A DNA stretch of 46,373 nt, from contig NZ_JALPVJ010000039.1 in the NCBI RefSeq assembly GCF_023544445.1, positions 1-46,373 of the forward strand, in the 5' to 3' direction. This document shows, in pieces, positions 7,493 to 15,195 of this stretch. Numbering within the stretch: position 1 is the first letter of the stretch; each line of letters starts with the position of its first letter. Position numbers and translations under genes: made by a program. Source of the stretch: Actinoplanes sp. M2I2. GTDB lineage: Bacteria; Actinomycetota; Actinomycetes; Mycobacteriales; Micromonosporaceae. The notes below the pieces were generated by a model. It was not told the origin of the DNA. It did not search any database and was given only the letters and a program-made list of their open reading frames with translations.

Positions 7493-9537
7493 GATCGTTC
7501 CTCCGCGTCGTCGTCGTCCCCGCCAAGATCATCGAGCCGAGCGCCCCCGTCAAGTCGGGCATCCGCCTCGGGATTACCCAACCGTGGCCCGTCGCCCTCA
7601 TCCGTCGCGATCCCCGGCGCGTTCCCCGCGGCATGACCCCGCGCCGCTGCCGCAGCACCCGACTCGTCGACGGCAGCGCCCGGCCTCCCCTCGACGGCAG
7701 ACAGGCCGCGCTCCGCAGCACCCGAATTACCGGGAACGACGCCAAGCCGGCCGGCAACGGCGTTCGCCTCCGAAGTGCGCAACTGTGGCTCAACGCCCTC
7801 ACCCGGAACGTTGGGCACATCGTCGGCGGCGTCGAGATCCCAGGCGGCATCACCCCACCCACTTACCGGGACATCCGACATTCTCGCGTCGGCATACGAT
7901 TCCCGGACGGCGGCGTGCGCCTCATTCGCAGCGCGCCGGTCACTTTCGGCCGCACCAGGCGACCGCTCGGCGGTGACATCGTCGAGCACGCCATCCTCGG
8001 CACCGGACTCGCCCACGGCAGAGGCGTAGTAAGAAGTGGCGTCCTGCAAACCACCTGCGGCCGAGCCCAGCCCGCTGCTCTCGTTCGCAGCGGCGTAGTC
8101 AGAGACCGGCTCGTCGTCGTCCTCCGCCAGATCGAACTCGTTGCTCTCATCAGCGGCGGGCGGATCGGGGGCGGGGTCGGCCAGGCCGGGCTCGGTGCTC
8201 ACCCCTGCGGGGGCGTAGCCAGAGACCGGGTTGACCTCGTCCTCGTCCGTCAGGTCAAGCTCGTTGCTCTCATCGGTGACTGCCGGTCCGGCGTCGGTGG
8301 CTGAGTCGGGCTCGCCGCCCTCGTCGTCGATGTCAATGGTGGCCCGTCCGGCATCGGCGGCCGGGTCGGCGTCGGCGGCCGGGTGGGGCTCACTGCTCTC
8401 GTCGTCTTCGTCGATGTCGAAATCAATGGCGGCCCGTCCGGCGACGGCAGCCGGGCCGCGCTCGCCGCCCTCATCGCCGTCGATGTCGTCGATGTCGTCG
8501 ATGTCGTCGATGTCGTCGATGTCGAGGTCAGTGGTGGCCGGTTCGGCGTCGGCGGCTGGGTCGGGCTTGCTGCCCTCGTAGTCGTCGATGTCGAGGTCGG
8601 TGGCGTCGGCGTCGCCGCCGATCCAGCGGACGGTCAACTCGTCGAGGGACACCGGCTGGTCGAAGTCGACCAGGCCCTCGCGGTAGAGCTCGAGCAGCGC
8701 CAGGAACCGCGCCACCACCTCGAGGGTGTTGTCGCAGTCGGCGACGAGCAGGGTGAACGTCGCCTGGCCGGCCCGGCGGAGGCGGTCGCGCAGCAGGGCC
8801 GCGTGCTCGCGGACGCTGACCCGGACCTGGTGGATGTGCGCGATCGACACCTGGGGCGGGCCCGGTTTGGGGACGAACTGCTTGAGCGCCAGCTTGAACA
8901 GCCGCTCCGGCCCGATGCCGAGGACCAGCTCGGGCAGCGCCTCGGCATAGCGCGGCTCCATCGACACCGCCCGGGGCCAGCGCCGCAGGCCGGTGCTCTC
9001 GAGATCCATGATGTGGGCCGCGGCCTCTTTGTAGGCCTTGTATTGCAGCAGCCGGGCGAAGAGCAGGTCACGGGCCTCGAGCAGGGCGAGGTCCTCCTCG
9101 TCCTCGACGTCGGCGGCGGGCAGCAGCCGGGCCGCCTTGAGGTCGAGCAGGGTGGCCGCGACCAGCAGGAACTCGCTGGCCTCGTCGAGATCCCAGTCGT
9201 CGCCCATGGCCCGGATGTAGGCGATGAAGTCGTCGGTCACCTGGTGCAGCGCGACCTCGGTGACGTCGAGCTTGTGCTTGCCGATCAGCTGCAGCAGCAG
9301 GTCGAACGGGCCGGTGAAGTTGTCGAGCCGCACCAGGAACTTGCCGTCGTCGACCGGGTTGCCCTCGGCGTCGAGCACAACGCCCTCAAGGGGAACCGGA
9401 GCCGGAACCGGAGCCACGGCGGCGGCGTCAGGCTCGGCGTCGGTCACCGGCACGGGACTCTCGGCCGGTGGATGGGTCGACTCTTCAGGCACGAACTGAC
9501 CGTAGACCACGGCACCGACAACCTGCTCCCGGCTCAC
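7489..9537 (-). CDS. scpA: Segregation and condensation protein ScpA with a long acidic C-terminal extension
   Basis: ScpA is the kleisin that bridges the SMC heads. The protein is 682 residues against about 250-300 normally. Residues 67-308 are the kleisin: LDNFTGPFDLLLQLI at the N-terminal SMC-binding end, DLKAARLLP in the middle, and a C-terminal winged-helix part ending TVRWIGGD. Residues 309-682 form a low-complexity acidic tail with DID repeats (DNA 8479-8523) and a repeated DESNE(L/F)DL...YA module. A Pro/Ala-rich stretch precedes the kleisin. The start is GTG at 9537. scpB follows with a GTGA overlap. The tail faces the equally acidic head of ScpB across the gene junction. Confidence 0.93.
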   Translation of the reverse strand: MSREQVVGAVVYGQFVPEESTHPPAESPVPVTDAEPDAAAVAPVPAPVPLEGVVLDAEGNPVDDGKFLVRLDNFTGPFDLLLQLIGKHKLDVTEVALHQVTDDFIAYIRAMGDDWDLDEASEFLLVAATLLDLKAARLLPAADVEDEEDLALLEARDLLFARLLQYKAYKEAAAHIMDLESTGLRRWPRAVSMEPRYAEALPELVLGIGPERLFKLALKQFVPKPGPPQVSIAHIHQVRVSVREHAALLRDRLRRAGQATFTLLVADCDNTLEVVARFLALLELYREGLVDFDQPVSLDELTVRWIGGDADATDLDIDDYEGSKPDPAADAEPATTDLDIDDIDDIDDIDDIDGDEGGERGPAAVAGRAAIDFDIDEDDESSEPHPAADADPAADAGRATIDIDDEGGEPDSATDAGPAVTDESNELDLTDEDEVNPVSGYAPAGVSTEPGLADPAPDPPAADESNEFDLAEDDDEPVSDYAAANESSGLGSAAGGLQDATSYYASAVGESGAEDGVLDDVTAERSPGAAESDRRAANEAHAAVRESYADARMSDVPVSGWGDAAWDLDAADDVPNVPGEGVEPQLRTSEANAVAGRLGVVPGNSGAAERGLSAVEGRPGAAVDESGAAAAARGHAAGNAPGIATDEGDGPRLGNPEADARLDGGARLDDLGGDDDDAEERS
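8479..8523. repeat. 9-bp tandem repeat in scpA
   Basis: Five perfect copies of GTCGATGTC, encoding Asp-Ile-Asp repeats in the acidic ScpA tail. Such an array is prone to slippage in multiples of three codons, so tail length may vary between strains. Confidence 0.92.
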
Positions 9538-9673
9538 AGGTCACCCCCATCACTCGTGGTGATCAACGCCGAAGTGCGCGCGGAGTGACTGCCGTGAACG
9601 GGCATACCGGAATTCGGTAGGCAAAGAGTCACTGTCCATGGTGGTATTTTCTCGGTCAACTACTGTGCTCACC

Positions 9674-10090
9674 ATGGCATCGTTCAATGACACGATCATC
9701 GAGAACTTCCGGGCCAACGACGGCGTGCTCGGCGGCCACTGGGAGGGCAAGGAGACCATTCTCCTGCACACTCCCGGCCGCAAATCCGGCAAGGTGACCA
9801 TCAACCCGCTCGTGGCCTGTCCGCAAGACGGCTCGTATCTGGTCTGTGGCAGTGCCGGTGGCGCTCCGGACGACCCGCAGTGGGTCGCCAACCTGGAGGC
9901 CCTCGACGGCCCGGTCACCGTCGAGCTCGGCACCGAGACGGTGCAGGCCGACCACCGCGTCGCCCGCCCGGGCCGCGACGACGACTGGGAGGCGCTCTAC
10001 GCCACCTGGCGCGCGTACTGGCCGGACGCCGCCGACTACGAGACGAAGACCGACCGCAAGTTCCCGATGGCCGTCATCACCCGCCGCTGA
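9674..10090 (+). CDS. Deazaflavin (F420)-dependent nitroreductase family protein (Ddn-like)
   Basis: 138 residues, the usual size for this split-barrel family. The motif HTPGRKSGK followed by NPLV and GSYLVCGSAGG, then DPQWVANLEA, is the hallmark of Ddn-type F420H2-binding reductases (DUF385). Substrate unknown; relatives reduce quinones or nitro compounds. The ATG at 9674 aligns with family N-termini; an in-frame ATG at 9638 is less likely. It diverges from scpA, so 9538-9673 holds two promoters. It is inserted into the parA-scpA order seen in other actinobacteria. Confidence 0.9.
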   Translation: MASFNDTIIENFRANDGVLGGHWEGKETILLHTPGRKSGKVTINPLVACPQDGSYLVCGSAGGAPDDPQWVANLEALDGPVTVELGTETVQADHRVARPGRDDDWEALYATWRAYWPDAADYETKTDRKFPMAVITRR

Positions 10091-10144
10091 CCTGACGGAG
10101 AGCCGGCCACCACACCGGTGACCTGACGGAGAGCCGGCCACCAC
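10088..10144. repeat. 31-bp tandem duplication after the Ddn-like gene
   Basis: A 26-base sequence (10088-10113) recurs exactly at 10119-10144, giving a 31-base period. The first copy starts on the stop codon of the Ddn-like gene. It looks like a recent replication-slippage event. Confidence 0.9.
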
Positions 10145-10185
10145 GACCGGCGGCGGAGCGGTCGCGACGGCCGCTCCCCCCGGTC
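10145..10185. terminator. Bidirectional terminator hairpin
   Basis: Nested inverted repeats: GACCGG (10145-10150) with CCGGTC (10180-10185), and GGAGCGG (10155-10161) with CCGCTCC (10171-10177). It lies between two convergent genes. Confidence 0.6.
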
Positions 10186-10518
10186 TCAGGCGGCCAGCGC
10201 CAGCTCGACCGGCGCGCGCTTCCGGTCGTACGCGCTCTGGACCGCACTGCGCGCCCAGCGCATCCGCACCACGGCGGTCTCCGGGTAGTCGCCGTACGCG
10301 GTGGCGAGCGCGGCCACACAGCCTCTCGTGCCGCCGCAGCGGCGCACCGACCGGACGATGGCGTCCTCGATGAGGGCGGCGCCGGGCCGTGAGCCCGACG
10401 GCAGATCGCTGGCGAACAGGGCGGCGGCGCGGGCGGCGAGCATCTGGCTTCGCATCTCGATCATCTCCGGTCGTACGAGCGGAAGAGCTACGACCTCAGA
10501 GTGCGCCCCCGGCGCCAC
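10186..10518 (-). CDS. Hypothetical protein, helical
   Basis: 110 residues. The N-terminal half is Ala-rich and probably helical (EMRSQMLAARAAALFAS); later it has RRCGGTRGCVAALATAYGD, with two close Cys. No known domain recognised. The GTG at 10518 was chosen because GGAGG lies six bases before it; the frame extends ten codons further. It follows the M50-like gene by 40 bases on the same strand. Confidence 0.65.
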   Translation of the reverse strand: MAPGAHSEVVALPLVRPEMIEMRSQMLAARAAALFASDLPSGSRPGAALIEDAIVRSVRRCGGTRGCVAALATAYGDYPETAVVRMRWARSAVQSAYDRKRAPVELALAA

Positions 10519-10558
10519 CGATCGCCTCCAGGTTTCCCCCCGGGGCACGAATCGGGGG

Positions 10559-11227
10559 TTACCCCCAGACGCGGACGAAGACCAGCCCGAGAGCGTTGAG
10601 GATCCGCAGCAGGAGCGGCGCGCTGAACGGGAACAGGCACAGGATGAGCAGCACCAGGACGCCGATGTTCTTGTCCTCGAACCACAGCCGCATCCACTGC
10701 AGTGCCCGGCCGGGCCTGGTCACGGCGTTGTAGAGGATGCCGAAGCCGTCCAGCGGCGGGATCGGGATCAGCGCCAGGATGCCGAAGCACAGCAGCCCGA
10801 CGGCCAGCGACAGCAGCACCTGGTGGACGATCGGCAGGCCGATGCCGAGCAGCACGTCGGCCGGTCCGATTATCGACAGAACATTGTCGGGAAACGCCAG
10901 CGCGTAGCCCACCAGCAGCAACTGCGACAGCACGATGCACAGGACCGGCCCGGCCGCGAACACCGCGATGGCCCGCGCCTTGCCCCGATAGCGGGGCACC
11001 TCGTCCACCGACAGCATCTTGCCCCAGCCCATGCCGCCGATCGCCGCCGCGACACCGCCGAACGGGTCGATGTCCTCGCGCAGGCGGGGCGTGATCGAGT
11101 CGCCCCGTTCGGCCAGGCCGAGGCTGCGCGCGGTCAGCCGGATGGCGACGGCGCGGAGCAGGAGCGCGAGCAGGAAGGAGGCGACCAGGGCGACGAAGGC
11201 CACCGGTTCCCCGAGGGCGTACAACAC
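10559..11227 (-). CDS. M50 (site-2 protease)-like membrane protein lacking the HExxH motif
   Basis: 222 residues with about five hydrophobic segments. The segment LALIPIPPLDGFGILYN matches the LDG motif of S2P/M50 intramembrane metalloproteases, which supplies a metal-binding Asp. The first membrane segment, where HExxH should lie, reads LLLRAVAIRLTARSLG, so both zinc His and the catalytic Glu are absent. It is therefore probably a non-proteolytic family member. The start is GTG at 11227, four bases after the stop of the parA-like gene, so the two are probably co-transcribed. Confidence 0.75.
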   Translation of the reverse strand: MLYALGEPVAFVALVASFLLALLLRAVAIRLTARSLGLAERGDSITPRLREDIDPFGGVAAAIGGMGWGKMLSVDEVPRYRGKARAIAVFAAGPVLCIVLSQLLLVGYALAFPDNVLSIIGPADVLLGIGLPIVHQVLLSLAVGLLCFGILALIPIPPLDGFGILYNAVTRPGRALQWMRLWFEDKNIGVLVLLILCLFPFSAPLLLRILNALGLVFVRVWG

Positions 11228-11231
11228 AGGA

Positions 11232-12161
11232 TCAGCCGCGCTCGTCCTTGGCGGCGATAACCTCGCGGGCCAGCTGCCGGTAGTTGCGGGCGCCGGACGA
11301 GGCCGGGTCGAGCGTGGTGATCGGCGCGCCGGCCACGGTGGACTCGGGGAACTTCACCGTCTTGGTGATGACGGTCTGGTACACCTTGTCGCCGAACGCC
11401 TCGACCACACGCTGCAGCACCTGGCGGCAGTGGGTCGTGCGGGAGTCGTACATGGTGGCCAGGATGCCCTCGAGCTCGAGGTCGAAGTTGAGCCGCTCGC
11501 GGACCTTGTCGATGGTGTCGAGCAGCAGCGCGACACCGCGCAGCGAGAAGAACTCGCACTCCAGCGGGATGAGCACGCCGTGCGCGATGGTCAGCGCGTT
11601 GATCGCCAGCAGGCCCAGCGAGGGCTGGCAGTCGATCAGGATGAAGTCGTACTCCTTGCGGACCGAGCGCAGCACCCGGGCCAGGGCCATCTCGCGGGCG
11701 ACCTCGTTGACCAGCTGGATCTCGGCGGCCGACAGGTCGATGTTGGCCGGCAGCAGGTGCAGCCCGGCCACGTCGGTCTTGATGATGACGTCCTCAGCGG
11801 CCACGTCGTCCTGCATGAGCAGGTTGTAGATGCTGAGGTCGAGGTTGTGCGGGTTTACGCCGAGGCCGACGGAGCAGGCGCCCTGCGGGTCGAAGTCGAC
11901 GAGCAGCACCTTGCGGCCGTACTCGGCCAGGGCCGCGCCCAGGTTGATCGTCGTGGTGGTCTTGCCCACGCCGCCCTTCTGGTTGGCGAGGGCGATGATC
12001 CGCGCGGGGCCGTGCCGGTCGGTCGGCATCGGCTCGGGGATCGGACGGCGCATCGTGTACGCCGTGGGGTCCGCGGGGCCGAGGTCGGCGCCGAGATCCA
12101 AGGAGCCCTGCTGCTCGCGGAGTGCCGAGGTCCAGGCCTCTGCCCGATCGTTACCCGCCAT
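11232..12161 (-). CDS. ParA/Soj-like ATPase
   Basis: 309 residues. The deviant Walker A is KGGVGKTTTT, followed by DFDPQGACSVGLG (A') and IDCQPSLGLLAINAL (Walker B region). ParA ATPases form dynamic patches on the nucleoid and move partners. No parB gene lies beside it, and this locus (xerD-parA-scpA) is distinct from the origin parAB of actinobacteria, so it is an orphan ParA such as M. tuberculosis Rv1708. The ATG at 12161 follows a GAGGGGG stretch. About 70 residues precede the ATPase core, forming a flexible N-terminus. Confidence 0.92.
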   Translation of the reverse strand: MAGNDRAEAWTSALREQQGSLDLGADLGPADPTAYTMRRPIPEPMPTDRHGPARIIALANQKGGVGKTTTTINLGAALAEYGRKVLLVDFDPQGACSVGLGVNPHNLDLSIYNLLMQDDVAAEDVIIKTDVAGLHLLPANIDLSAAEIQLVNEVAREMALARVLRSVRKEYDFILIDCQPSLGLLAINALTIAHGVLIPLECEFFSLRGVALLLDTIDKVRERLNFDLELEGILATMYDSRTTHCRQVLQRVVEAFGDKVYQTVITKTVKFPESTVAGAPITTLDPASSGARNYRQLAREVIAAKDERG

Positions 12162-12275
12162 GCCCTCGCCCCCTCGCCGACTCGTACCGCTGGAGCCGAT
12201 GCCCGACTGTACGCCACGCGCGCCGTCGATCCGGGCCAGCCCGTCGGCGTGTCGCTGTCTATGGGTGCGCAAGCT

Positions 12276-13187
12276 TTAACGAGCGCGCGGGTGTGCGGTC
12301 GCGTAGACCTCGCGCAGCCTGTCCACGGTGACCAGCGTGTAGACCTGCGTCGTGGTGACCGAGGCGTGCCCGAGCAGCTCCTGGACGACCCGGACGTCGG
12401 CGCCGCCGTCGAGCAGGTGGGTGGCGTACGAATGCCGCAGAGTGTGCGGGCTCACGGCGTGCGGCCCCTCGACCGGCAGGCCGGCGGCGGACGCGGCGCG
12501 GTGCAGGATCGTCCACGCGCTCTGCCGCGACAACTGTCCACCCCGGGCGTTGAGGAAGATCGCCGGGGTGCCCTTGCCGTTGGCCGCGAGGGTGGGGCGG
12601 CCGCGGACGAGGTAGGCGCCCAGGGCGGCCTTCGCGTACCCGCCGACCGGCACGACCCGGGTCCGCCCGCCCTTGCCGTGCAGGACGGCGGCGGCGTCGT
12701 CGCCCAGGTCGAGGTCGTCGATGGCCGCCCCGACCGCCTCGGAGATGCGCGCGCCGGTGCCGTACAGGAATTCCAGCAGGGCCTTGTCGCGCAGGCCGAG
12801 GGGGCTGTCGGCGGGCACGTCGAGCAACCGGCCGACCTGCTCGACGTCGAGGGCCTTGGGCAGCCGCTTGGCCGGCGCGGGCGGGCGGACCTCGGCCGAC
12901 ACGTCGGCGGCGACCAGGCCCTCGCGGGCGGCGAAGCGGTGCAGGCCGCGGACCGCGCTGATCGCCCGGGCCGCCGACGACGAGGCCAGCCCCTCGGCCC
13001 GCAGCGTGGCCAGGTGACCGGTGATCTGGCCGGCGCGCACCGCGGCGAGATCGTCGATCCCGTCCGCGGCGAGCGCCTGCGCGTACCGTTCCAGATCGCG
13101 CCGGTACGACGCGAGGGTGTTGCGCGACAGCCCACGCTCGACCGTGAGGTGGTCGAGGTAGGCGGTCAGGACGCGCTGGACGGTCAG
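12276..13187 (-). CDS. xerD: Tyrosine recombinase XerD, probable CTG start
   Basis: Resolves chromosome dimers at dif together with XerC. 303 residues, the normal XerD length. The N-terminal SAM-like domain contains LDHLTVERGLSRNTL. The catalytic set is Arg in TGARISEA, Lys in GKGGRTR, HTLRHSYATHLL (His, Arg), His in LLGHASVTTT, and Tyr in VYTLV. No ATG, GTG or TTG occurs in this frame across the conserved N-terminus until about residue 54. The best start is a CTG at 13187 that overlaps the ald stop as CTGA, with GAGGTG shortly upstream. The open frame upstream of it is the shadow of ald. Confidence 0.93.
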   Translation of the reverse strand: MTVQRVLTAYLDHLTVERGLSRNTLASYRRDLERYAQALAADGIDDLAAVRAGQITGHLATLRAEGLASSSAARAISAVRGLHRFAAREGLVAADVSAEVRPPAPAKRLPKALDVEQVGRLLDVPADSPLGLRDKALLEFLYGTGARISEAVGAAIDDLDLGDDAAAVLHGKGGRTRVVPVGGYAKAALGAYLVRGRPTLAANGKGTPAIFLNARGGQLSRQSAWTILHRAASAAGLPVEGPHAVSPHTLRHSYATHLLDGGADVRVVQELLGHASVTTTQVYTLVTVDRLREVYATAHPRAR

Positions 13188-14299
13188 CTCAACACCTCGG
13201 CCAGGTCGAGTGCCGACATGCCGTGCGCCTCCGCGACAGGTCCGTAGGTGACGCGTCCGTCGTGGGTGTTCAGACCCTGGGCGAGCGCGTGGTCGGCCCG
13301 CAGGGCGTCGCGCCAGCCGAGGTTGGCCAGCTCCAGGGCGTACGGGAGGGTGACGTTGGTCAGGGCGTAGGTGCTGGTGTGGGGCACTGCGCCCGGCATG
13401 TTGGCGACGCAGTAGAACATCGACTGGTGCACCTGGTAGACCGGGTCGGCGTGCGTCGTGGGCCGCGAGTCCTCGAAGCAGCCACCCTGGTCGATCGAGA
13501 TGTCGACGAGCACACTGCCCGGCTTCATCCGCGACACCAGCTCGTTGGAGACCAGGTTGGGGGCCTTGGCCCCGGGCACCAGCACCGCGCCGATGACCAG
13601 GTCGGCGTCCAGGACGGCCTTCTCGACCTCGTACGCGTTGGAGGCCACCGTCTGCAGATGGCCGCGGTAGTCGGCGTCGGCCGCCCGGAGCCGGGCGATG
13701 TTGCGGTCGAGCACGAGGATCTCGGCCTGCATGCCCAGCGCGATCGCGGCGGCGTTCATGCCGGAGACGCCGGCGCCGATGACCACGACCTTGGCCGCGT
13801 ACACGCCCGGGACACCGCCCATGAGCACGCCGCGCCCACCGCCCGAGCGCATCAGGTGGTAGGCCCCGACCTGCGGCGCCAGCCGGCCCGCGACCTCGCT
13901 CATCGGGGCCAGCAGCGGCAGCGAGCGGTCCGGCAGCTCGACCGTCTCGTAGGCGATGCCGGTGACCTTGCGGTCCAGCAGCGCGTCGGTGCACTCCTTG
14001 GACGCGGCCAGGTGCAGGTAGGTGAAGAGCACCTGGCCGGGCCGCATGCGCGGGTACTCCTCGGCGATCGGCTCCTTGACCTTCAGGATGAGCTCGGCCT
14101 CGCCCCACACGTCGTCGGCCGTGCCGGCGATCGTCGCGCCGGCCGCGATGTAGTCGCCGTCGGTGATCGACGACCCCGTCCCGGCCCCGGCCTGCACCAG
14201 CACCTCGTGCCCGGCCCGGCGGAACTCGTAGACCCCCGCGGGCGTGATGGCCACCCGGAATTCGTTGTTCTTGACCTCGCTGGGAATGCCGACCTTCAT
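13184..14299 (-). CDS. ald: L-alanine dehydrogenase
   Basis: Interconverts L-alanine and pyruvate/ammonia with NAD. 371 residues, the standard length. The N-terminus MKVGIPSEVKNNEFRVA is typical; KVKEP and FTYLHLA are substrate-site regions; the Rossmann motif VVIGAGVSGMNAA lies near residue 172; DISIDQGGCFE carries the active-site Asp. The ATG at 14299 was chosen to match the family; AGAAAGGACGG lies upstream with a long spacing. It overlaps the start of xerD by four bases, so the two are co-transcribed. Confidence 0.97.
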   Translation of the reverse strand: MKVGIPSEVKNNEFRVAITPAGVYEFRRAGHEVLVQAGAGTGSSITDGDYIAAGATIAGTADDVWGEAELILKVKEPIAEEYPRMRPGQVLFTYLHLAASKECTDALLDRKVTGIAYETVELPDRSLPLLAPMSEVAGRLAPQVGAYHLMRSGGGRGVLMGGVPGVYAAKVVVIGAGVSGMNAAAIALGMQAEILVLDRNIARLRAADADYRGHLQTVASNAYEVEKAVLDADLVIGAVLVPGAKAPNLVSNELVSRMKPGSVLVDISIDQGGCFEDSRPTTHADPVYQVHQSMFYCVANMPGAVPHTSTYALTNVTLPYALELANLGWRDALRADHALAQGLNTHDGRVTYGPVAEAHGMSALDLAEVLS

Positions 14300-14458
14300 C
14301 GAGCCGACACCGTCCTTTCTCAACGCTGAGTGACGTCCCCCGGCCGGCCGCCTCCCGGCCCGCCTCGGCCGAAGACTACTCCGCGCCCGATCCGGAACGC
14401 CCCTTTTGCGAGGCCCGATCCATCGATCGGTCCGGGTTGTCCCCCGGCGGCGGCCGGG

Positions 14459-15142
14459 TCAGAGCGCGGCCAGCAGGCCGGCCAGCTCGACCGGGCGGGT
14501 CAGCATCGGCCAGTGACCCGAGTCGATGTCGACCAGCTCGAGGTGCTTGGCCTTGGCCAGCTCGGGCAGCTCACCCTCGGCCAGCCACTCGCGCACCTGC
14601 TCCGGCGTGAACTCCGGGCAGATCAGGACCATGGGTACGTCATAGCGCCGCTCGTCGGTCAGCCGGACGACCGCCTTGGCCACGCCCTCGGGCACCGCGA
14701 TGGCCGCGGCCGCGAACGCCCGCCGGGCCGGCTCGTCGAGGTCGGCCGCGTCGGCGCCCTCGAACGGCTCCCAGCCGGGGAACGGCATGACGCCGTCGAC
14801 GATCGGGAAGAAGTTCGCGTACTCCCCGCCGCCGGCGGCGGGGAAGCCGCCGATCAGCACCACCTTGGCCACCCGGTCGGGCCGGGCGTCGGCCACCAGC
14901 CAGGCCAGCCCGCTGGCGGCCGAGTGGCCGACCACGATCGACTTCCCCGGCGCCGCGTCGACGACGGCGAGCACCGCGGCCACCTGGTCGTCGAGCGTCG
15001 CCGAGGTGTTGCCGTCACCCTGGCCGGGCAGCGTCACCGGCACCGCGCGGCGGTCACGCTTCTCCACCTCGGACACCACGCCGGTCCACGCCGAGGCGTC
15101 GAGCCACAAGCCGGCGGCCAGCACGATCTGTTCTCCAGTCAT
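14459..15142 (-). CDS. Alpha/beta hydrolase
   Basis: 227 residues. The nucleophile elbow is GHSAASG (Ser near residue 73), and the catalytic His is in SGHWPM near the C-terminus. The N-terminal GLWLDASAW belongs to the oxyanion region. Substrate unknown; it resembles the salicylate-esterase/hydroxynitrile-lyase-like hydrolases. It diverges from a WYL regulator gene, starting 53 bases away, so that regulator probably controls it. No ribosome site precedes the ATG; translation may be leaderless. Confidence 0.88.
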   Translation of the reverse strand: MTGEQIVLAAGLWLDASAWTGVVSEVEKRDRRAVPVTLPGQGDGNTSATLDDQVAAVLAVVDAAPGKSIVVGHSAASGLAWLVADARPDRVAKVVLIGGFPAAGGGEYANFFPIVDGVMPFPGWEPFEGADAADLDEPARRAFAAAAIAVPEGVAKAVVRLTDERRYDVPMVLICPEFTPEQVREWLAEGELPELAKAKHLELVDIDSGHWPMLTRPVELAGLLAAL

Positions 15143-15157
15143 GCGACCAACGTAGGA

Positions 15158-15167
15158 CCTGATCAGG
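15158..15167. promoter_or_regulatory. Palindrome in the hydrolase/WYL divergent promoter
   Basis: CCTGATCAGG is a perfect 10-base palindrome near the middle of the 53-base region between two divergent start codons. It is the best candidate operator for the WYL regulator. Confidence 0.4.
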
Positions 15168-15195
15168 ACGTTCGGCTTCCGGTACGGTCGTCGGT

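Noticed and set aside
12276..14108. 610-residue extension of XerD reading through ald
   Set aside because: The upstream part is the ald gene read in a wrong frame; ald is complete and conserved on the same strand.
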